Shown here piece by piece: positions 7,824 to 12,236 of a DNA stretch of 12,236 nt. Each line of letters opens with the position of its first letter. Position 1 is the stretch's first letter. The position numbers were made by a program, and so were the translations under genes. Source of the DNA: Candidatus Dojkabacteria bacterium UBA2222. Its GTDB lineage: Bacteria; Patescibacteriota; Dojkabacteria; SC72. The notes below the pieces were generated by a model, which was not told the DNA's origin, ran no database searches, and saw nothing but the letters and a program-made list of their open reading frames with translations. Location of the stretch: positions 1 to 12,236 of the forward strand of contig DCUE01000021.1 of the NCBI GenBank assembly GCA_002328465.1. The letters are read 5' to 3'.

Positions 7824-8904
7824 TATTTAAAGCCCCTATTTGTATTCCTTCTCTAACATCTTCAATTAGTTCATCCAAATTACCAAAAAGAATAGATTCA
7901 ATACTGTGCCATGATTTCTTGATTCTGTGATCGGTAATCCTGTTTTGTGGGAAATTGTATGTTCTAATTTTTTCTGCTCTCATGGCACTCCCTATCTGTA
8001 GAGATCTCATGCTGGATCTTTTTGCATCTTCTTCCATTTTCTTTCTGTCATACAATCTGGATCTAAGGTTTGCCATAGCCTTCTCTTTGTTTTGTGCCTG
8101 ATGCTTTGTCTCTTGGCAACTTACAACTATTCCTGTGGGAAGATGTGTTATTCTTACAGCAGAGTCTGTTCTGTTTACACACTGTCCACCAGCTCCAGAT
8201 GCTCTCATTACATCGATTCTTAAATCTTCTGGTTTAATCTCTATATCAATCTCTCTTGCTTCTGGCATTATTGCAACAGAAGCTGTTGATGTGTGTATTC
8301 TTCCCGAAGATTCTGTAACAGGTACCCTTTGTACTCTATGTACACCGCTTTCATATTTAAGGTTTTTGTATACATTCTTACCATTAATATGTGCAATTAC
8401 TTCTTTGTATCCTCCGGTCTCGGAAACATTACTATCAATTATTTGTACATCCCATCCTTTGTTCACAGCATAGTTTTTATACATGTTAAAGAGATCAGCT
8501 GCGAAAAGAGATGCCTCTTCACCACCAGCACCTGCTCTAATCTCCAAAATTACAGATCTGTTATCATCTTCATCATGAAACTCTCTCTCTATCTGTAGTT
8601 TAACAATCTCCTTCTCCAACTCTTCTGTATTCTCTTCTACCTCTTTCATCTCAATTTTTCCCATCTCTTTAAGTTCGAGGTCATCTGCTTCTTGGAAAAT
8701 TTGTTGTGCCTGTTCATACTTACCAATATTCTGATAGATCCCCTTTATATATGTGTAAAGTTGGGTATAGTATCCCAGTTCTGAGCTAAGTTCTGACATA
8801 TTCTCTCCTGTAGAATGAGAGCTCTCCAATCTTTTCTCAAGACTTTCTTTTTTCTCTAATATCTCTTCTAGGATATATTTTTTCTTTAATGTTTGTATGT
8901 CCAT
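7813..8904 (-). CDS. prfA: Peptide chain release factor 1 (RF1)
   Basis: With the start chosen here the protein has 363 residues, matching RF1 (about 360). An upstream in-frame ATG at 8922 would add MILSIY, but family members begin at a position equivalent to MDIQTLKKK, so I prefer 8904. Residues 1-105 are a coiled-coil-like helical domain. The stop-codon-reading tripeptide PVT (195-197, in RVPVTESSGRIHTS) is the RF1 type, which recognises UAA and UAG. The peptidyl-tRNA hydrolysis loop carries GGQ at 239-241 (ASGAGGQCVNRTDSAVRITH). It lies between rpmE (40 nt upstream) and its modifying enzyme prmC (11-nt overlap). No SD; TATTAT (minus-strand sense) ends 8 nt before this ATG, but its -35 is poor. 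Confidence 0.95.
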   Translation of the reverse strand: MDIQTLKKKYILEEILEKKESLEKRLESSHSTGENMSELSSELGYYTQLYTYIKGIYQNIGKYEQAQQIFQEADDLELKEMGKIEMKEVEENTEELEKEIVKLQIEREFHDEDDNRSVILEIRAGAGGEEASLFAADLFNMYKNYAVNKGWDVQIIDSNVSETGGYKEVIAHINGKNVYKNLKYESGVHRVQRVPVTESSGRIHTSTASVAIMPEAREIDIEIKPEDLRIDVMRASGAGGQCVNRTDSAVRITHLPTGIVVSCQETKHQAQNKEKAMANLRSRLYDRKKMEEDAKRSSMRSLQIGSAMRAEKIRTYNFPQNRITDHRIKKSWHSIESILFGNLDELIEDVREGIQIGALNNAK

Positions 8905-8944
8905 ATATATGGATAATATCATTTAAGTATTTAAAGGGGTACTG

Positions 8945-9280
8945 TTACTTAGATATATTTGCATTCGCAAGCATATCCTTGAGTGTAAGAGAGGATGAGG
9001 ACTTAGCAGGTTCTGTTTTCTTAGATTTCCTTTCAGCCATTTTCTCTCTTTTACTTCTAAAAGACATTTGAGAGCTCTTTTGTGCTCTTTCTTCAAATCT
9101 TTTTACAACATTGTCTGTATCTACTATTTTCTGTTCACCAGTATAGAAAGGGTGACATTTAGAACAAAGCTCAACAGTGAGTGTATCTTTATCAATAGTG
9201 GAACCAGTTACAAATGTGTTTCCACATGAGCAAACTACTGTTAAATTGTTGTTGTATTTTGGGTGTAAATCTTTTTTCAT
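8945..9280 (-). CDS. rpmE: 50S ribosomal protein bL31 with C-terminal extension
   Basis: Residues 1-70 are bL31: KKDLHPKYNN start, VVCSCGNTFVTGST, and ELCSKCHPFYTGEQKIVDT, followed by VVKRFEERAQ. Cys17, Cys19, Cys39 and Cys42 give the zinc-binding form. bL31 sits on the central protuberance and contacts the 30S subunit. At 111 residues it is about 40 longer than typical: the tail is rich in Lys, Arg and Ser and then ends in a short hydrophobic helix-like segment (LTLKDMLANANI), probably a lineage-specific addition. It is the first gene of the rpmE-prfA-prmC operon and has a strong promoter whose start falls only about 3 nt before the ATG, so the mRNA is expected to be almost leaderless. Confidence 0.95.
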   Translation of the reverse strand: MKKDLHPKYNNNLTVVCSCGNTFVTGSTIDKDTLTVELCSKCHPFYTGEQKIVDTDNVVKRFEERAQKSSQMSFRSKREKMAERKSKKTEPAKSSSSLTLKDMLANANISK

Positions 9281-9290
9281 AACGGATAGG

Positions 9291-9319
9291 ATTATAGCAG
9301 ATGCAAAGTAGGGTGTCTA
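9291..9319 (-). promoter_or_regulatory. rpmE promoter, extended -10
   Basis: On the minus strand the -35 is TAGACA (plus-strand 9319-9314), the spacer is 17 nt, and the -10 is a perfect TATAAT (9296-9291) with TGC just upstream, giving an extended -10. Ten nt separate the -10 from the ATG at 9280, so transcription should start about 3 nt before it. It is the best-formed promoter in the window. Confidence 0.78.
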
Positions 9320-9331
9320 TAACTAAGTATT

Positions 9332-9362
9332 AAAAAAGGAGGCTAGAAGCCTCCTTCTTTTT
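9332..9362 (-). terminator. Hairpin terminator of the lost hsp20 gene, usable on either strand
   Basis: AAGGAGGC (9336-9343) pairs perfectly with GCCTCCTT (9349-9356) around a 5-nt loop. The plus strand has an A run before and a T run after, so both directions end in U-rich RNA. It lies directly after the stop codon of the Hsp20 remnant (minus strand) and 12 nt upstream of the rpmE -35, so it can still insulate rpmE. Confidence 0.85.
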
Positions 9363-9474
9363 ATTTAATAACGACCTCTTTTGTTTGATTTTCTTTTGCC
9401 TTTGGTAGCTTAACTGTGAGTACTCCATCTTCAAAAGTGGCTTCTACAGAATCCGACTTTACCAAAGAGGGTAA
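9361..9474 (-). pseudogene. C-terminal remnant of a small heat-shock protein (Hsp20) gene
   Basis: A minus-strand frame of 37 codons plus TAA encodes the end of an alpha-crystallin domain: it starts LPSLVKSDSV, continues EATFEDGVLTVKLPKA, and ends KEVVIK. This matches the Hsp20 pattern LP..V..D.I.A.(F/Y)(E/D)(D/N)GVL.(V/I).LPK. A TAA stop (9477-9475) stands directly before the first of these codons, and I find no Hsp20-like sequence in any minus-strand frame further upstream, where the csoR-like promoter now lies. A complete gene would need about 100 more codons. This is therefore the tail of a gene whose 5' part has been deleted or replaced, with its stop codon and terminator still in place. 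It has no start codon. Confidence 0.82.
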
Positions 9475-9530
9475 TTAAAGATGATTAGATATATACGGTT
9501 AGCAGAGAATATCGCTGAGTGCTGATTTGT

Positions 9531-9551
9531 ATCAATGGTTTGTATATTGAT
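9531..9551. promoter_or_regulatory. Possible operator at the csoR-like promoter
   Basis: An inverted repeat, ATCAAT (9531-9536) and ATTGAT (9546-9551), has a 9-nt spacer, and its right arm overlaps the -35. A direct repeat TTTGTAT (9526-9532 and 9539-9545, period 13) runs through the same stretch. The position suits a repressor site, but arms this short arise often in AT-rich DNA, and the site does not resemble the G/C-centred operators of known CsoR proteins. Confidence 0.25.
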
Positions 9552-9575
9552 TTTTGTTAATTAAAAAAATATACT
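9547..9575 (+). promoter_or_regulatory. Promoter of the csoR-like gene
   Basis: The -35 TTGATT (9547-9552), a 17-nt spacer and the -10 TATACT (9570-9575) form a good sigma70-type promoter. Only 10 nt (AGATACTAAT) separate the -10 from the ATG at 9586, so the mRNA should begin 0-4 nt before the start codon. Confidence 0.72.
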
Positions 9576-9585
9576 AGATACTAAT

Positions 9586-9807
9586 ATGAAATATTCTAAA
9601 CGAATACAAAACAGGGTAAGTAGAATAGAGGGACAGGTTGGTGGTATAAAGAGAATGATTGTAAGTAATACGGATGAAGATAAAGTAATGACTCAATTAC
9701 AGGCTGTTATTTCATCTTTAGAGAGTTTGAAATTAGAGCTAGTGAAAAAACAGATGAAAGAGTCTTTAGTAGAAGATATTCGAAAAACCATTGGGTTATC
9801 AGATTAA
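9586..9807 (+). CDS. CsoR/DUF156-family regulator-like protein without metal or thiol ligands
   Basis: 73 residues, slightly shorter than the family's usual 85-100. The all-helical CsoR fold is clear: RIQNRVSRIEGQVGGIKRMI (helix 1, standard RL+RIEGQV+GI.RM), VMTQLQAVISSLESLKLELVKK (helix 2) and a short helix 3. CsoR-type proteins are tetrameric DNA-binding repressors released by Cu(I), Ni, formaldehyde or persulfides through a Cys-His-Cys site. Here the three ligand positions read Glu31, Gln56 and Ser60, and the whole protein has neither Cys nor His. It can therefore not sense copper, persulfide or formaldehyde by the known chemistry. It either answers another signal, acts constitutively, or works as a structural DNA-binding protein. 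It has its own promoter and is followed 55 nt later by the MBL-dnaB pair. Confidence 0.85.
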   Translation: MKYSKRIQNRVSRIEGQVGGIKRMIVSNTDEDKVMTQLQAVISSLESLKLELVKKQMKESLVEDIRKTIGLSD

Positions 9808-9823
9808 GAAATTTGATATACTC

Positions 9824-9850
9824 TTGTAGTGTACTGCCTGATAATATAAA
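9824..9850 (+). promoter_or_regulatory. Weak candidate promoter for the MBL-dnaB pair
   Basis: TTGTAG (9824-9829) and TATAAA (9845-9850) are spaced 15 nt, shorter than ideal. The predicted start near 9857 would give a leader of about 6 nt to the ATG at 9863. Read-through from the csoR-like gene is equally possible because no terminator lies between them. Confidence 0.35.
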
Positions 9851-9862
9851 AATATTGTAAAT

Positions 9863-10510
9863 ATGAAGATTAAAAGTCTCGGATGGTCCTCTTTCCTTTT
9901 AAGTACTAGTGATATAACAATTCTTACTGACCCATTGTCTTTGAAAAAGAGTGGGTTAAGTTTTAGTAAGAGTAAGGCAGATGTAGTCCTTTTCTCTGGC
10001 AAAGAGCTAAGGGGTAAAGAGAATATCCTATTAGAGAATGATATTTTAAAGAAAGTTGAACCCGAACATAGAGATTCTGTAATTGAGATATCTTCTCCAG
10101 GGGAGTATGAAATAGGGGGGATGATGATTAGAAGAGATGTGGATTCTCCTTTCTACACTATAGATGAAGCTGTTTTGAGAGTTGTATATATGGGGTTGAT
10201 TGATAATTCGTTAGATGTTTCTCAGGCGAAGGATTTAGGTGATGTAGATGTATTAATTCTTCCTATAGGGAATGGAAATCTCTTTATTGATTACGAAAAG
10301 ATTGAGAAGATTCTCAACTATATAGATCCTACAATATTACTTCCCTGTGCATATCAGAAAGAGGGTCTTAAGGTTGGGAAAGATCTAAAGAGTAGGGATG
10401 ACTTTATCAAATATTTCGGTTTTACAAATGTCAGAGAAGAGACATATTTAAATGTTACTCCAAGTCCAGAGCAAGAGAACAAAAATATTGAAGTAATATT
10501 TCTTAATTAA
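9863..10510 (+). CDS. Metallo-beta-lactamase-fold protein, metal site lost
   Basis: 215 residues with the outline of the UlaG-like MBL proteins: N-terminal MKIKSLGWSSFLL (normally xLGHSxF), ILTDPLS (IDPF), ADVVLFS (ADxVLxTH), the SSPGEYEIGG turn (PGEYEVGG), LGDVDVLILPIG and the IDPTILLPCAY strand (ixPkivIPMHY). The fold signature is convincing, but the ligands are not there: the LGHS His is Trp8, the HxHxDH stretch reads GKELRG (46-51), the GDxG Asp is Leu112, and the PMHY His is Ala163. It should not bind the di-metal centre or hydrolyse substrates in the usual way, so it is probably a pseudoenzyme with a binding or scaffolding role. dnaB starts 6 nt downstream, so co-expression with the replicative helicase is likely. 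No SD is seen. Confidence 0.8.
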   Translation: MKIKSLGWSSFLLSTSDITILTDPLSLKKSGLSFSKSKADVVLFSGKELRGKENILLENDILKKVEPEHRDSVIEISSPGEYEIGGMMIRRDVDSPFYTIDEAVLRVVYMGLIDNSLDVSQAKDLGDVDVLILPIGNGNLFIDYEKIEKILNYIDPTILLPCAYQKEGLKVGKDLKSRDDFIKYFGFTNVREETYLNVTPSPEQENKNIEVIFLN

Positions 10511-10516
10511 AAACAT

Positions 10517-11833
10517 ATGGAGAGAGTTCCTCCACAAAACTTAGAAGCCGAGAAATCAGTATTAGGATCTATTCTGTTAGAAAAAGATGCACTAATAGAG
10601 GTTTCTGGTTGGCTTAGAGCGTTACACTTCTATGATGATAGGCATGTAACAATTTATGAGAATATTTTAGAACTTTTTGAAGAGGGTCTTCCCATAGACC
10701 TAGTTACAGTTTCAGATAAACTAAAAAAGAAAAGAGTACTTAGCAAGATAGGGGGTAGAGCATATCTTACTGAATTAGCTTCTTTTGTACCAACTGCCGC
10801 ACATGCACAAGAGTATGCGAATATTGTTAAAGAAACGGCGACAAGAAGAGGATTAATTTCCTCTTCCTCAGAGATTACTCAACTCGCTTTTGATGAAAGA
10901 ATTTCTGTAGCAGAAGTTGTTGATAGATCAGAGACCTTGCTTTTTGATGTAGCTCAGGATGGAATCAAAAGCAATTTTATTCATATCAAAGAGCTACTTA
11001 AGGATGCATATGAAAGAGCTGCTCATGCCAAAGAGAGTGATGACTATGCTGGTATTTCAACTGGCTTTAAGGAGTTAGATATCCTTCTTGGAGGGTTCCA
11101 GAAGTCTGACTTAGTAGTTTTAGCTGCAAGGCCATCTGTTGGTAAGACATCTTTAGCATTGGATATGATGAGACATGCAGCGTTGATTGAGAAAAAGAAT
11201 GTAGCTTTCTTTTCATTGGAAATGTCCAACATGCAAATTATGGATAGGCTATTGGGAATGCAATCGGGTATACCCTTTTGGGAAATAAGGACCAACAAAT
11301 TAACAGAAGAGAAAGTTGTAAAACTAGCCAATACAATGGGTGAATTAGCTGATGCAAACATCTTTGTTGATGATATGGCAGGTCAGCACATTAATCAGAT
11401 AAGGACAAAGGCAAGAAGATTAGCTTTGGAACAGGGTGTAGATGTTATTTTTGTTGACTACTTACAGCTTATGCATGGTAACAGTAAAGAGAGTAGAACA
11501 TTAGAAGTGGGAGAAGTTTCTCAAGGTTTGAAGAATCTAGCTAAAGAATTAAATGTTCCTGTTATTGCTCTATCTCAGCTTTCTCGAGCGATTGAGCAAA
11601 GACAGAGTAGGAGACCACAGCTATCTGACTTAAGAGAGTCTGGTTCTATTGAACAGGATGCAGATGTTGTAATATTTCTGGATAGGGAAGAGACATGGAA
11701 TCCGGACACAGAAAAGAAGGGTAGTGCAGAGGTATTTGTTGCGAAGCATAGGAATGGTCCAACTGGTTTAATAGAGTTGGCATTTATTAAAGAGATTGCC
11801 AGTTTTAGAAATCTATACAAAGAGAAGAATTAG
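10517..11833 (+). CDS. dnaB: Replicative DNA helicase DnaB
   Basis: 438 residues, normal for the family and without an intein. The N-terminal domain (1-145, starting RVPPQNLEAEKSVLGSIL) mediates hexamer collar and primase contacts, a linker helix follows (about 155-175), and the RecA-like motor domain runs to the end: GISTGFKELDILLGGF, Walker A ARPSVGKTS (204-212, with Ala where Gly is usual), FFSLEMS (H1a), Walker B VIFVDYLQLM (310-319), VPVIALSQLSRAIEQR, DLRESGSIEQDADVV, and the arginine-finger region AKHRNGPTG (409-417). It unwinds DNA ahead of the replication fork as a ring on the lagging strand. It lies 6 nt after the MBL-like gene, not behind rplI as in many bacteria. No SD precedes ATG 10517. 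Confidence 0.97.
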   Translation: MERVPPQNLEAEKSVLGSILLEKDALIEVSGWLRALHFYDDRHVTIYENILELFEEGLPIDLVTVSDKLKKKRVLSKIGGRAYLTELASFVPTAAHAQEYANIVKETATRRGLISSSSEITQLAFDERISVAEVVDRSETLLFDVAQDGIKSNFIHIKELLKDAYERAAHAKESDDYAGISTGFKELDILLGGFQKSDLVVLAARPSVGKTSLALDMMRHAALIEKKNVAFFSLEMSNMQIMDRLLGMQSGIPFWEIRTNKLTEEKVVKLANTMGELADANIFVDDMAGQHINQIRTKARRLALEQGVDVIFVDYLQLMHGNSKESRTLEVGEVSQGLKNLAKELNVPVIALSQLSRAIEQRQSRRPQLSDLRESGSIEQDADVVIFLDREETWNPDTEKKGSAEVFVAKHRNGPTGLIELAFIKEIASFRNLYKEKN

Positions 11834-11837
11834 TATA

Positions 11838-11867
11838 TATACAATACATCTTTTGTTGATATATAAT
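11838..11867 (+). promoter_or_regulatory. Promoter of tRNA-Leu (predicted)
   Basis: A perfect -10 TATAAT (11862-11867) is preceded at 18 nt by TATACA (11838-11843), which matches the -35 consensus at four of six positions. The predicted start near 11874 is about 4 nt before the tRNA. Confidence 0.5.
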
Positions 11868-11877
11868 ACTGTTGTTA

Positions 11878-11961
11878 GGTCGAGTGGTGGAACTGGCAGA
11901 CACGTGGGACTCAAAATCCCATGCTAGCAATAGTGTGAGGGTTCAACTCCCTCCTCGACCA
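11878..11961 (+). tRNA. tRNA-Leu, anticodon CAA
   Basis: 84 nt, class II. The acceptor stem GGTCGAG (11878-11884) pairs perfectly with CTCGACC (11954-11960), with discriminator A at 11961. The anticodon stem TGGGA/TCCCA (11905-11909 and 11917-11921) encloses loop CTCAAAA, so the anticodon is CAA (11912-11914), reading the UUG leucine codon. A long variable arm (about 11922-11936) and the T arm GAGGG-TTCAACT-CCCTC follow. The 3' CCA is not encoded (ATT follows the stem), so it must be added by the nucleotidyltransferase. UUG is used in these genes, which gives it an obvious job. Confidence 0.96.
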
Positions 11962-11975
11962 TTTTAAATGATTAG

Positions 11976-11982
11976 AAAGGAG
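11976..11982 (+). promoter_or_regulatory. Canonical Shine-Dalgarno site of the last gene
   Basis: AAAGGAG lies 6 nt before the ATG at 11989. It is the only textbook SD in the window, and it decides the start against the in-frame ATG at 11968, which lies 6 nt after the tRNA and would put this motif inside the coding region. Confidence 0.75.
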
Positions 11983-11988
11983 AACAAT

Positions 11989-12236
11989 ATGGAATTAGAA
12001 AATTTTGTACTTGGAGCATTTGATTTTATTGGAAACTTAGATTTCAATATGTTCAGTTTTGTATTGGGTTTTCTTTTTATTATTTTCTGGTTAGTAATAG
12101 TTGGTTGGGTATGGGTTGACTCTGGGGAAAGGACCTCAAAAAACAGTATTAGATTTGTGTACATATTAATTGTTGCCATATTAAATATCCCTGGATTGAT
12201 AATATATTTGATAATTAGACCTAGTGAAACAATTGA
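11989..12236 (+). CDS. Small two-helix membrane protein, 3' end outside window
   Basis: 82 codons are visible and the frame is still open at the window end. Two hydrophobic segments (about residues 21-43 and 55-77) flank a short polar loop WVDSGERTSKNS. The pattern W.W.D, then R or K, then the second helix ending IPGLIIYLIIRPSETI resembles the PLDc_N-like (phospholipase D nuclease N-terminal-type) membrane modules that are common in CPR genomes, where a zinc ribbon often follows; whether one follows here cannot be seen. Function is unknown. Unlike its neighbours it has a canonical SD. It starts 27 nt after tRNA-Leu, with no terminator or separate promoter seen, so it may be read through from the tRNA promoter. 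Confidence 0.72.
   Translation, partial: MELENFVLGAFDFIGNLDFNMFSFVLGFLFIIFWLVIVGWVWVDSGERTSKNSIRFVYILIVAILNIPGLIIYLIIRPSETI

Noticed and set aside
8905..8922. Upstream ATG of prfA giving a six-residue longer protein
   Set aside because: RF1 proteins start at the equivalent of MDIQTLKK, and the extra residues show no family match.
9475..9585. More of the Hsp20 gene upstream of the remnant
   Set aside because: All three minus-strand frames were read; none gives an Hsp20-like stretch, and stops are frequent.
11834..11877. Terminator between dnaB and tRNA-Leu
   Set aside because: No hairpin is visible; the stretch holds only the AT-rich promoter-like elements.
1..12236. UGA recoding to glycine or tryptophan as in some CPR lineages
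   Set aside because: All genes are full length under the standard code, with no in-frame TGA and normal use of GGN and TGG.
1..12236. CRISPR array, insertion sequence, toxin-antitoxin or defence island
   Set aside because: No regularly spaced repeats, transposase, flanking inverted repeats or recognisable defence proteins were found on either strand.

Overview
The window looks like a core-gene segment of a small, AT-rich bacterial genome, most likely a member of the Candidate Phyla Radiation (Patescibacteria). This is an inference. The supporting signs are very tight gene packing, an rpsF-ssb-rpsR cluster with no rplI (bL9) after it, lineage-type terminal extensions on bS18 and bL31, a divergent actin-like/partner gene pair that I associate from memory with Chloroflexi and CPR genomes, and a two-helix membrane protein of a type common in CPR. 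I cannot fix the class from this window. Standard-code reading frames hold throughout, with no in-frame TGA, and all 14 visible stop codons are TAA (9) or TAG (5).

Layout, left to right. The 3' part of ychF (1-777) is followed by a good sigma70-type promoter and the operon rpsF-ssb-rpsR (846-2108), which a strong intrinsic terminator closes (about 2132-2158). Next come two overlapping genes of unknown role (2197-4561): a divergent actin-like protein and a partner with a barrel-like N-terminus. Then come two membrane-anchored PDZ proteases in tandem, an S41 carboxy-terminal processing protease and an HtrA-type serine protease (4618-7005). These converge, with 5 bp between them, on the minus-strand operon rpmE-prfA-prmC (9280-7011). 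PrmC methylates the GGQ glutamine of the release factor encoded just before it.

The 305-bp gap between the divergent rpmE and csoR-like genes is not empty. It holds a clean rpmE promoter, a bidirectional-looking hairpin terminator, a 37-codon decayed C-terminus of an Hsp20 small heat-shock gene still placed just before that terminator, and a strong promoter for the csoR-like gene. The rightward block is a CsoR/DUF156-family protein with no Cys or His at all, a metallo-beta-lactamase-fold protein that has lost every recognisable metal ligand, dnaB, tRNA-Leu(CAA), and the start of a small membrane protein cut by the window end.

Two threads run across the window. First, 13 of the 14 gene starts lack a usable Shine-Dalgarno sequence, and at rpmE and csoR a well-formed promoter puts the predicted transcription start within a few bases of the ATG. 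This suggests leaderless or near-leaderless mRNAs, while the last gene has a textbook SD. Second, two adjacent genes from metal-dependent families (csoR-like and MBL) have both lost their metal-binding residues. I see no CRISPR array, insertion sequence, phage gene or recognisable defence system.
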